64,000 nucleotides of DNA from Lachnospiraceae bacterium (GTDB taxonomy: Bacteria; Bacillota; Clostridia; Lachnospirales; Lachnospiraceae): NCBI GenBank assembly GCA_017621075.1, contig JAGATV010000058.1:1-64000 (forward strand), in the 5' to 3' direction. A program made the position numbers and the translations under genes. Positions 52,550-60,598 of the stretch are shown here, piece after piece (position 1 is the first letter of the stretch; each line of letters starts with the position of its first letter). The notes under the pieces were generated by a model. It did not search any database and was not told where the DNA came from. It saw only the letters and a program-made list of their open reading frames with translations.

Positions 52550-54019
52550 CAGATATTCCAACACTTCCGTAAAGACCATTCCATGGGAGGCCTTGATGAG
52601 GATGGTACTTTGGTCCGGCACCAGGCGCTCCCTGTTTTTCTTTAATTCCTCCAGAAGACTCTGTCTGTCCGCAAAATAGAAGATGACCGGAGAATGCTCG
52701 GAGCATGCGTCAACTGCCCTGGAAGCACCTTCCGCCATGAACCGGGAAGCTCCTCCCACACACAGGATATAATCCGTCCCTTTCTGCACGGCATAGCTTC
52801 CTACCTCTGCATGCATGGCAGGAGAATTTTCTCCCAACTCGAACATATCTCCCAGGATCGCCACTCGCCTGGTGTCTGCCATGGCAAGGAGATCCAATGC
52901 TGCTTTCATGGACACCGGATTGGCGTTATAGCAGTCATCGATCAAAGTATAACGGGACAATCTGATCAAGTGATTTCGTCCGCTCACTGCTGCCACCTTG
53001 CTGATGCCTTCCTTGATCTGCTCTTGGGTCAGTCCCAGGATACCTGCCACACAGGCTGCCGCTGCACTGTTCGTTACCATATGGATACCGGGCAGGGGCA
53101 CCTGAATCTGCAGGGTCTTTTCTGAACCGCCCTCCCCCTCTGCACCTGCCTGCGTAGCGGCAAGGCTTTGCCGGATATGGAGCGTGGCCTCACTGCCCCA
53201 CAGTCCCTTGCTCACGATATCTGTGGCATACACTTCCTCCAACGGGTTGGAACCCAGCCCGAAGAAATGCGTTTTCTTTCCATTGACCCGGGTGACGGCT
53301 GCCAGCTTGTCATCTTCTCCATTCAGGCACACCCATCCTTCCGGGTCCATAAAATCAAAGATCTCCGTCTTGGCTTTTAAGATTCCGTCCCTGGTCTTTA
53401 AATTTTCCAGATGGCACTGGCCGATATTGGTGATGACACACACATTGGGGCGCACTATCCTGCTCAAACGGTGCATCTCTCCAAAATCGCTGATGCCCAT
53501 TTCCACCACTGCCACCTCATGCTCCGGTCGGATGCGGAGCAGCGTCAAGGGCACGCCCACCTCATTGTTAAAATTACCCTCTGTCTTCAATACCTTATAT
53601 TTTTCTGCTAACACCCCCGCAATGAATTCCTTGGTGCTGGTCTTTCCCACACTGCCGGTGATGCCTACGATAGGAAGGGACAGTTTCTGCCTGTAATATT
53701 CCGCCAGCTCCTTCAGGGCTTGAAAGCTGTCACGGACTAACAGATAGCTCTTCCATGCAGATACCGGCACTCCGTGTTCTTCCTCCACCTGCTTTGGGGT
53801 CTTTTCGGTGATCACCAGGCTGGCGCCCCCGGCAAATACCTCTCCTATAAAACGATGACCATCCACCCGTTCCCCGACGGTGGCTACGAACACTCCCTGA
53901 CTTGTTGCCTTGCGGGAGTCCAGTACCACGGAATCCACCTTGCAGGTTCCGTCCGTACCCTGCAATACCAGCGTGCCCTCACAGGCTTTTCCGATTTCCG
54001 CCAAACTCAAATCCATCAT
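52532..54019 (-). CDS. murF: UDP-N-acetylmuramoyl-tripeptide--D-alanyl-D-alanine ligase
   Basis: This 495-residue Mur ligase adds D-Ala-D-Ala to the peptidoglycan precursor. The ATP loop GITGSVGKTSTKEF, VVEMGISDFGEMHRL and DDCYNANPVSMKAAL are present. The start is 2 bases after the ddl stop (TAATATG), so the product of Ddl and its user are translated together. An ATG one codon later is equally possible. Confidence 0.96.
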   Translation of the reverse strand: MMDLSLAEIGKACEGTLVLQGTDGTCKVDSVVLDSRKATSQGVFVATVGERVDGHRFIGEVFAGGASLVITEKTPKQVEEEHGVPVSAWKSYLLVRDSFQALKELAEYYRQKLSLPIVGITGSVGKTSTKEFIAGVLAEKYKVLKTEGNFNNEVGVPLTLLRIRPEHEVAVVEMGISDFGEMHRLSRIVRPNVCVITNIGQCHLENLKTRDGILKAKTEIFDFMDPEGWVCLNGEDDKLAAVTRVNGKKTHFFGLGSNPLEEVYATDIVSKGLWGSEATLHIRQSLAATQAGAEGEGGSEKTLQIQVPLPGIHMVTNSAAAACVAGILGLTQEQIKEGISKVAAVSGRNHLIRLSRYTLIDDCYNANPVSMKAALDLLAMADTRRVAILGDMFELGENSPAMHAEVGSYAVQKGTDYILCVGGASRFMAEGASRAVDACSEHSPVIFYFADRQSLLEELKKNRERLVPDQSTILIKASHGMVFTEVLEYLKEAGE

Positions 54020-54020
54020 A

Positions 54021-55049
54021 TTATGCTCTCTCTTTTGCAAATTCCAAAATCTGTTCACACAACTGTTCAAAACTGATGCCCACAGCCGCTGCCTCCTGAG
54101 GGAGCAGCGAAGTAGGTGTCATGCCGGGAAGGGTATTTGCCTCCAGGCAGAAGATTTCCCCCTCTTTGCTCATCATGAAATCCATGCGGGCATAATTTTT
54201 CAGGCGCAGCGCCCGGAATACCTGCTCTGCCACAGCCTGCATCTCTTTTGTCTTTTCCGGATCCAGCTCTGCGGGGCAGGTCTCCACGGTACTTCCGGCC
54301 TGATACTTGTTCTTATAGTCATAAAATCCTGTTTTCGGTGCGATCTCAATAACGGGCAACGCTTTGCCGTTCATGACCCCAACGGAAAATTCCCGTCCCT
54401 CTATGTATTGCTCGATGACCACCTGGTCGTCATACCGGAAGGCTTCTTCCTTGGCTGCCTCATATTCTTCGTCATCATGGGCAATGCAGACACCTACGCT
54501 GGAACCGCCGCAGCAAGCCTTGACGATACAGGGATAAGGCACCTTCTCCGATTCGGCCTCTCCCTTTCTCAGCCAGATCCCCTTCGGCGTGGGAATGCCC
54601 CATGCCTTAAAAATATCTTTCGTGATGCCTTTGTCCATAGCCATCGCCGCACTGACAAAATCCGTGCCTGTATAAGGGATTCCCAGCAGTTCAAAGCATG
54701 CCTGGATCTTGCCATCCTCGCCGTTTGCCCCGTGGAGCGCCATGAATACCGCATCTGCACTCTGGCACAGGTTCAGCACATTGGGGCCGAAAAAGTTCTT
54801 TGCACCGTCTGTCCTCAGAGCTTTCACTGCTTCCAGGTCAGGATTCTTTTCTGCGATGGCTCCCACCCGGGCCGCCCAGTCGGTATCCCTCTCAAAAATC
54901 CCCTCCGTATCTCCTTCGTATCCGAGATACACATCCAACAGGATCGCCTGATGGCCGTTCTTTTTCAATGCTTTATAGATCATGCTTCCCGAGATCAGGG
55001 AAACATCTCTCTCTGTACTGGTACCGCCAGCCAAAACTACTATCTTCAT
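54021..55049 (-). CDS. ddl: D-alanine--D-alanine ligase
   Basis: This 342-residue ATP-grasp ligase has VLAGGTSTERDVSLISG at the N-terminus, GANGEDGKIQ, CCGGSSVGV and the C-terminal metal site LEANTLPGMTPTSLLPQ. No vancomycin-resistance-type partner genes are near, so it is the housekeeping D-Ala-D-Ala enzyme. It is coupled to murF downstream. Confidence 0.96.
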   Translation of the reverse strand: MKIVVLAGGTSTERDVSLISGSMIYKALKKNGHQAILLDVYLGYEGDTEGIFERDTDWAARVGAIAEKNPDLEAVKALRTDGAKNFFGPNVLNLCQSADAVFMALHGANGEDGKIQACFELLGIPYTGTDFVSAAMAMDKGITKDIFKAWGIPTPKGIWLRKGEAESEKVPYPCIVKACCGGSSVGVCIAHDDEEYEAAKEEAFRYDDQVVIEQYIEGREFSVGVMNGKALPVIEIAPKTGFYDYKNKYQAGSTVETCPAELDPEKTKEMQAVAEQVFRALRLKNYARMDFMMSKEGEIFCLEANTLPGMTPTSLLPQEAAAVGISFEQLCEQILEFAKERA

Positions 55050-55100
55050 CCTTTTCCTCTTTTCTGCGTGGGATCACGCCTGTTTTATTCTATGCTGCCG

Positions 55101-56408
55101 TCATGGTATTATGTTCTGTTCTTTATGTACTCCCGCCAACTGCGCCAACAGCAAAAGGTAGGAATTGGGGTCGCCTTCCTCGGGATAAAAGCACACAGAC
55201 CGGATATTGCAGCCCATCAGATAATGAAGGAATTCTTCCAGGATGCAATCATTCTGATAGCTTCCCAGCACATAATTGGCACAGACAAGCTCCTCGGAAC
55301 GTTTTAACAGCTCCTGGGCACCGTTATTTCTGGCACTGACAGGGCAAAGCATATCCTCACTGCGCTCGTCGATCTCCTCTCCCCGCTCCAGCAACCGATC
55401 CATGAACAGCGCACACAGCTCCACATCCACTTTCTGACGGGTGGCCATATAAGTCATGGCTCCGTAGAGATATCCTGTCTCCTCCAGGAAATTGCTGTTC
55501 TTCTCAAAATAGGCCTTATAATCCAGGATCTGATTGCCGTAAATCGCAAGGCCCGTAGCACGGTACAGCTCCGTCAATGCATAAAAGTGATAGGCGTCCT
55601 CCTGCATGGTATTTTGTGTCTGGGAAAAAATAGTGGAAGCTCTCTGCAGGCATTCCGTAGCAAAATCCAGGTCATACTTCTGATACAGATAGCTGAACTT
55701 TGCCAGAAAGGCCGCATGGACAGCGCCCTCAGACACATCGATCCTGTTGTAATCCACATTGGATACCCACTTTGCCAGTACTTCCATGACATCCGGGATC
55801 TCATTTTGATCATCGTCCCGGCAAACCTGTGGCTGCCATTCATAAACGTGCAGAAGGGCCATGGCATCCTGTATCGTTGCTGTCCGATCCTCACACTTTG
55901 CTATGGTCTCTTCATACAATTCCCAAAAAAGCTCCTGATACAGGGCATCCCGAATGGCAAAAGAATAGGATCTTCCGATACGGTCACACTCCAGATAATA
56001 GTCCCCTTCCCGATCAAATTCTCCAAAATCTATGTATCCGGAATACAGCTTCATTTCCGGATCATACGCCGCATCCTCAATGCTGCCTGTGTATACCACC
56101 TCTTTTGTCCGGCTGTCGATCAGGCGGAAGCTTTCCGGCAGCACCACAGTCCCTTTCACTGCGGCTCTTTTTTCCCCTCCGGAGGGATACCCTTTCTGAT
56201 CTACCAGGATATTGGGTGTCAGAGTAGGCACCACATAATCCACGATGGGAGTATCCTCCATGGAATTCAGCCCCACAGAATCCTGCTTCTGTGCAGGAAC
56301 CCCACTTGCGCTGCCGCATCCTGCCACTGTGCACAGAAGAAGGCATCCCAGCAGAAGAAGGGCAGTTTTTTTTGCGTATCTACCAATATTCTTCACAGAT
56401 CCTACCAT
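55101..56408 (-). CDS. Lipoprotein with a degenerate glycoside hydrolase family 9-like fold
   Basis: This 435-residue exported lipoprotein has a lipobox (TVAGCGSASG) near residue 30. A CelD_N-type Ig-like domain (about 60-150: ILVDQKGYPSGGEKRAAV, VYTGSIEDAAYDPEM) precedes a helical region like a GH9 barrel (QNEIPDVMEVLAKWVSN, HYLMGCN). The GH9 catalytic DAGD and C-terminal Glu motifs are not visible, so it may have lost hydrolase activity and act as a carbohydrate- or wall-binding protein. It lies upstream of ddl and murF on the same strand. Confidence 0.7.
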   Translation of the reverse strand: MVGSVKNIGRYAKKTALLLLGCLLLCTVAGCGSASGVPAQKQDSVGLNSMEDTPIVDYVVPTLTPNILVDQKGYPSGGEKRAAVKGTVVLPESFRLIDSRTKEVVYTGSIEDAAYDPEMKLYSGYIDFGEFDREGDYYLECDRIGRSYSFAIRDALYQELFWELYEETIAKCEDRTATIQDAMALLHVYEWQPQVCRDDDQNEIPDVMEVLAKWVSNVDYNRIDVSEGAVHAAFLAKFSYLYQKYDLDFATECLQRASTIFSQTQNTMQEDAYHFYALTELYRATGLAIYGNQILDYKAYFEKNSNFLEETGYLYGAMTYMATRQKVDVELCALFMDRLLERGEEIDERSEDMLCPVSARNNGAQELLKRSEELVCANYVLGSYQNDCILEEFLHYLMGCNIRSVCFYPEEGDPNSYLLLLAQLAGVHKEQNIIP

Positions 56409-56459
56409 TACTTTCTGAATACCATATAAAACCTACTTTATCATTTTATCACGATTTTC

Positions 56460-57656
56460 CTATAAAGCAATGTGCTTTTCTGCTTTTTCACAGGAAGCAT
56501 CATAAACTATCTTCCCGTCAATGATCGTATACAGAGTCCTTGTAAATACTTCCATGGGATTTCCGTCAAAAATGGCAATATCTGCATCCATTCCCACCCG
56601 AAGACTTCCTACTCTGTCCGCCACACCACAGATTTGTGCCGGATAAGCGGTAATGGCTTTATACCCTTCCTCCATGGGCAGGCCCGCCTTTACCGCCAGT
56701 CCTGCGCAGATAGGCAGCGACTGGATCAGGGACACCGGATGATCGGTGGTGATGGCAGTCATCACCCCGCCCCGGTTTAAGATTCCTGCAGTCTTGAAAG
56801 CCATATTCTGCACTTCAATCTTGTTGCGGCTGGCCAGATCCGGTCCCACAATGGCCGGGAATCCTTCCCCGGCCAGTTGGTCAGCGATCAGGTGCCCCTC
56901 CGAACAGTGGTCCAGTGTCATACGCAGATGAAATTCCCTGGCGATCCTGATAGCGGTAAAAATGTCATCCACCCTGTGGGCGTGGGCCTTCAGCGGGATC
57001 TCCCTGCGAAGCACGGGAATCCAGCACTCCTTCTTAAAATCCTTCTCAAAATATTCCCCTGACTTTTGAGCTTTCTCCTTCCTTTCCAGATAACTTGCCG
57101 CCTTCGAAAGCTCCTGTCTGAGCATTCCGGCAATGGCCATTCTGGTAGCCGGACTTTTGTTCTGACCGGAATAATTGACCTTGGGATTCTCTCCAAAAGC
57201 CACCTTCATAGCTGCGGGTGCCTTGACCACCAGATCATCCACCCTTCTGCCTTTGGTTTTTAAAAATGCGAACTGGCCGCCCACCACATTGGAGCTTCCG
57301 GGGCCTATCATGGCAGAAGTGATGCCGGCCCTCACGGCATCATCAAAGGCTGCATCCATGGTATTGACAGCATCCACCGCCCGAAGATACGGCGTAAGGG
57401 GATTGACTGTCTCATTGCAGTCATCCCCTTCCATGCCCTTCTTTTCTTCCGTGATACCCAGATGGCAATGAGCTTCTATGATCCCCGGCATGATAATGCC
57501 CTTCTTTACCACCAGGACCTGCTCCCCCGGCTCCGGTTCTATTGCGATCTCAGATTTTCGGCAAATGGCATCGATCTTCCCTTCCCGGATATGGAGGATT
57601 CCCTCTTCCAGATCCCCGTCTGCCATGGTTTTGATACATCCGCCTATAATATACAT
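56460..57656 (-). CDS. Amidohydrolase (imidazolonepropionase/dihydroorotase-like)
   Basis: This 398-residue metal-dependent hydrolase has the HCHLGI metal-binding motif near residue 62 and further likely ligands in KAHAHRVDD, LDHCSEGHL and AITTDHPVSL. The last strand PTMEVFTRTLYTIIDGK-type ending is shared by the family. The substrate cannot be deduced. It starts 7 bases after the SpoIIQ-like gene (AGGAG), so it lies on the same transcript. Confidence 0.85.
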   Translation of the reverse strand: MYIIGGCIKTMADGDLEEGILHIREGKIDAICRKSEIAIEPEPGEQVLVVKKGIIMPGIIEAHCHLGITEEKKGMEGDDCNETVNPLTPYLRAVDAVNTMDAAFDDAVRAGITSAMIGPGSSNVVGGQFAFLKTKGRRVDDLVVKAPAAMKVAFGENPKVNYSGQNKSPATRMAIAGMLRQELSKAASYLERKEKAQKSGEYFEKDFKKECWIPVLRREIPLKAHAHRVDDIFTAIRIAREFHLRMTLDHCSEGHLIADQLAGEGFPAIVGPDLASRNKIEVQNMAFKTAGILNRGGVMTAITTDHPVSLIQSLPICAGLAVKAGLPMEEGYKAITAYPAQICGVADRVGSLRVGMDADIAIFDGNPMEVFTRTLYTIIDGKIVYDASCEKAEKHIAL

Positions 57657-57663
57657 AATGCTC

Positions 57664-58530
57664 CTACTGTCCGTTCATCAGCGCTTCGGGATCTACAGCT
57701 TCACCATCCCTGGTCAGTCCGAAATACAGATTGCTTCCCTCAACGATATAATACTTTGTAGGATTCCCTACCGTTCCCAAAATCTCTCCTGCTTCCACAT
57801 AATCGCCTGCTGACACCTGAAGGCTGCCAAGCTGACCATAGATTGCCTGATAACCATCCCCCAGATCCAGGACCGCCACGCACCCCAGTCTGGCATCCTC
57901 ATAAATATCTGCCACCCTGGCCTGTGCACAGGCTGCCACCGAGGTCCCCACCTCTGCCGAGTACACAACCGCAGGATTGTATTTATACTGATCCAAGGTA
58001 GCAAAATAAACACCGGCATCCATACTGTAGGGCAGGAGTACATCTCCGCTTACAGGCCTGGTCAGACCTTCCTCCTCAGAAAAATGTAATTCCTGTGCCA
58101 CTACCATATTGGCTCCGGAGGCAGGACGGTCCTGGGTTTCCCCCACTTGGGTATTTTCCCGGGCATCCTCCGCTTTTGCCATTCCATCTGTCAATCCGGG
58201 GATCTCCACTTCCCCGGAGCCCACCTGTTCTGTGATAGGGATGTCCCCCTCCAAAGGCATGGGCTGATAGTCCAAGTCATCCGTGGTGACGTTTTGTGCG
58301 GTCAGATCCCCTTGCGTACCATTGTCTGCGATCTGCTCCAGCTTATCGTTTACATTATTTTCCAGGGCCGTAAAGTCCACCGTATAACCCTCATCCGTAT
58401 TTTCTTTTGCATCCTGCTTCATATAGATACCGGTCATCGTCAGTGCAGCCAGTACAAAAGCTGATGAAGCGAGCATCAATATCCTTTCTCTTCTGATGTT
58501 GTTTCTTCTATTTCTCCGCATATCTCTCAT
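57664..58530 (-). CDS. SpoIIQ-like protein with inactive LytM/M23 domain
   Basis: This 288-residue protein has an N-terminal basic region, one transmembrane helix (about 18-37), an acidic linker and a C-terminal LytM/M23 fold (about 165-285). The zinc and catalytic residues are missing: HxxxD is replaced by a KYNPAV segment, and HLHF by NLYF. A degenerate LytM domain on a single-pass protein is the architecture of B. subtilis SpoIIQ, which anchors the engulfment channel. A sigma-F-like promoter is present. The start at 58530 has AAAGGG upstream; the frame is open for 71 codons further. Confidence 0.75.
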   Translation of the reverse strand: MRDMRRNRRNNIRRERILMLASSAFVLAALTMTGIYMKQDAKENTDEGYTVDFTALENNVNDKLEQIADNGTQGDLTAQNVTTDDLDYQPMPLEGDIPITEQVGSGEVEIPGLTDGMAKAEDARENTQVGETQDRPASGANMVVAQELHFSEEEGLTRPVSGDVLLPYSMDAGVYFATLDQYKYNPAVVYSAEVGTSVAACAQARVADIYEDARLGCVAVLDLGDGYQAIYGQLGSLQVSAGDYVEAGEILGTVGNPTKYYIVEGSNLYFGLTRDGEAVDPEALMNGQ

Positions 58531-58582
58531 AGTTTTCCCTTTCCTTCCATGCCATGACTGAATGTTTGATCTCTGTGATACT

Positions 58583-58610
58583 ATTCTTGCCGAAAGGAAC
58601 GCTTTTATAC
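58583..58610 (-). promoter_or_regulatory. Sigma-F/G-type sporulation promoter of the SpoIIQ-like gene
   Basis: GTATA (58606-58610), 14 bp, GGCAAGAAT (58583-58591) on the minus strand, close to the forespore consensus GYATA-N14-16-GGNNANAMT. B. subtilis spoIIQ is sigma-F-dependent. Confidence 0.7.
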
Positions 58611-58616
58611 GTTTCC

Positions 58617-58654
58617 GTAAAAAACAGACCGCAGACACCTGAATGTCCGCGGTC
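58617..58654 (-). terminator. Terminator of the calcium-binding-like gene
   Basis: An 11-bp stem with one A-C mismatch (GACCGCGGACA / TGTCTGCGGTC on the minus strand), followed by TGTTTTTT. Confidence 0.8.
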
Positions 58655-58714
58655 CGAAACCGAGATTTTCTTTTGATCATTCTGTTTTTAAAGACTTTCT
58701 GCGAATGCTCTGTT

Positions 58715-59911
58715 CTACGCCTCCCTGTAATATTTTGCCACATCTAAATGCTGAACGGTTCCTACGTTTCCGTTCTCATAAAGGAATACACCCGTGCGCC
58801 GGATGGCACCCCGGGTCTGCCCTTCCCCATCCTGCATTGTAAAATCTGTATCGGCATTCTTAAGGCAGATCGCACCTACCCCTTTGTCTGCCAGACGACA
58901 GAGCACATCGTTGCCCTCCTCATCTTTCGTCCAGATCTTCAATTTGGACCAGATCGGATCGCCTTCATCAATCCAGCCGTTGCCGTCCAGATCATATTGG
59001 GCAAGATCCGCAAAACCGTTGCCGCTTGTGGCACCGAACAGCTCGCTTCCGTCATTTATGATGCCGTCCCCGTTCTTGTCCAGCGCCAGATACCCGCTTC
59101 CGCTTCCAAGACGGGATATCTCATCCTCTTCCCCGTCTGCATCAATGTCAAAATAGAAAGTCTGATCGGACAGTTCTGCCACGTCCGTATCCAGATTGAT
59201 GACCAACGGATCGCAAAAAGTAAAGGATGCCAGCTCCAGATCCTCTCTGTAGTATTCCTCGAAAGCCCTGCTCATACCCACATTGACATTAAAATTGATC
59301 TCTCTGCCATCAGAGGTCTTTACAGTTCCCACCGTGGAAAAGGAAGTATCCTCTGTCTCTGCATGATACACCTCCTGGGTATAATTCAGCGTTCTCATGC
59401 GGGTAGTAAACACACGGGGTTCCAATATCTGCAGCTGGTCCGTGTTAGGGACCTGCTTTTCTGCCATGTCCCGGGTTTCCCCGGTGTGCTCTGACCAACT
59501 GTTCTCCTCCATCCACTCATTCAGCCTGTTGCGTCTTGCCGCAAAAAGCATATCAAAAATGTAGCGGATCGTGATCTGCCTCAAATCTGAAGCAATGCTG
59601 TTCTGACTGCTACGCAGACGGGTTCTGGCGGTAGTGATCCCGAAACGGTTCTGCCACTCGTTCAGCCCGACAACAGTATTCTCTTCTGTCTCCCGGCTCT
59701 TCTGTCCGTCGTCCTCATCCGTCTCGTCCCTGACCGCAGTATTGAGAGCATTATTGCCCTGTTCCAGGCTCTCCTGATAATCCATTATGGCAAAACGCCT
59801 GGTAATGATCGTGGAAGTATGATAACTTCTGGCGGATTCCATTCCTATGGTACCGGAATCAATTCTCAATCTCCTACTCTCCTTTGCGCGCACCACATCA
59901 GATGACTTCAC
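58715..59911 (-). CDS. EF-hand-like (calcium-binding) protein of unknown function with sigma-28 promoter
   Basis: This 398-residue protein has no signal peptide. The C-terminal part has two EF-hand/dockerin-like loops, DKNGDGIINDGSELFG and YDLDGNGWIDEGD, plus a preceding DIDADGEEDEI loop, as in calcium-binding surface and secreted proteins. The N-terminal half is helical and unassigned. The GTG start at 59911 has AAGGAGGGGG upstream; ATG codons further up have none. The exact sigma-28 promoter at 60097-60123 places it in the motility regulon, so export through the flagellar apparatus is possible but unproven. Its own terminator follows. Confidence 0.75.
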   Translation of the reverse strand: MKSSDVVRAKESRRLRIDSGTIGMESARSYHTSTIITRRFAIMDYQESLEQGNNALNTAVRDETDEDDGQKSRETEENTVVGLNEWQNRFGITTARTRLRSSQNSIASDLRQITIRYIFDMLFAARRNRLNEWMEENSWSEHTGETRDMAEKQVPNTDQLQILEPRVFTTRMRTLNYTQEVYHAETEDTSFSTVGTVKTSDGREINFNVNVGMSRAFEEYYREDLELASFTFCDPLVINLDTDVAELSDQTFYFDIDADGEEDEISRLGSGSGYLALDKNGDGIINDGSELFGATSGNGFADLAQYDLDGNGWIDEGDPIWSKLKIWTKDEEGNDVLCRLADKGVGAICLKNADTDFTMQDGEGQTRGAIRRTGVFLYENGNVGTVQHLDVAKYYREA

Positions 59912-60096
59912 GATATCTCCCCCTCCTTGAAAAGACAGCATGCACTCCTTCTGCCTGCTTCCTCTGCCGGACTTCCTGTCCCGCAAAAGAAAAGATGGCA
60001 TCTATATGCAGGGAATCCGTTTCCGCATATAGCTACCATCCGTGGTGCCAATATAGTCAAAGCAGCCATTGGCCGAAGAGCTGCTTTGTACTTAAT

Positions 60097-60123
60097 ATAT
60101 CGGCAGATATTCTTTTTACTTTA
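60097..60123 (-). promoter_or_regulatory. Sigma-28 (SigD/FliA) promoter of the calcium-binding-like gene
   Basis: TAAA (60120-60123), 15 bp, GCCGATAT (60097-60104) on the minus strand, as in the flagellar consensus. The -35 overlaps the stop codon of the SseB-like gene. Confidence 0.8.
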
Positions 60124-60597
60124 GGAGCCCATTTTTTTTGCAGACTCTTTTGCTGCCAGGATATGTGCCACGCCCTCTCTGGTGACAACAATATTGGCAC
60201 CGTAGGGATTGATGGCAAAACCGATGGCCGGTGTCTCATCGCCCTGGGCATTCTTCTGATGCAGCATCCGGGAATAATCTTCCAGCTTTAAAGCCAGGGT
60301 CTGCTGATCCTTCTCGTTCTTCCATTTCCTTAATTCATCCCAATCTGTGAAAGCCATAAAAAGTGCCTTTTCATCCGGAGTCTTTAACATGCAGAAATTG
60401 ATCCGGCTGTCAGGCTGCATATGCAGATTGCCATTCTCGTCCGCAACAGGAGCCGGGACGATCACAACAGGTGCCAGAAAGGTTGCCGACATGATTTCCT
60501 TCATGACCAGGTCCCTGTGTTCCTCCGTATCATCTGTTTTCAGAAGCTCCATGGCTCCCACCAGTATGGGATTTGATATGATCCTGTTATTTTCCAT
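60121..60597 (-). CDS. SseB-like domain protein
   Basis: This 158-residue soluble protein has SseB N-terminal domain features: FLAPVVIVPAP, then PDEKALFMAFTDWDELRKW and AIGFAINPYGANIVVTRE. The molecular role is unknown; the name comes from an enhancer of serine-sensitivity protein. The start at 60597 directly follows the hydratase stop (TAATATG), so the genes are coupled. Confidence 0.88.
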   Translation of the reverse strand: MENNRIISNPILVGAMELLKTDDTEEHRDLVMKEIMSATFLAPVVIVPAPVADENGNLHMQPDSRINFCMLKTPDEKALFMAFTDWDELRKWKNEKDQQTLALKLEDYSRMLHQKNAQGDETPAIGFAINPYGANIVVTREGVAHILAAKESAKKMGS

Positions 60598-60598
60598 A

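Noticed and set aside
53910..55307. 465-codon plus-strand ORF opposite murF, ddl and the GH9-like gene
   Set aside because: Crosses three real genes on the other strand, with no start signal or recognisable domain.
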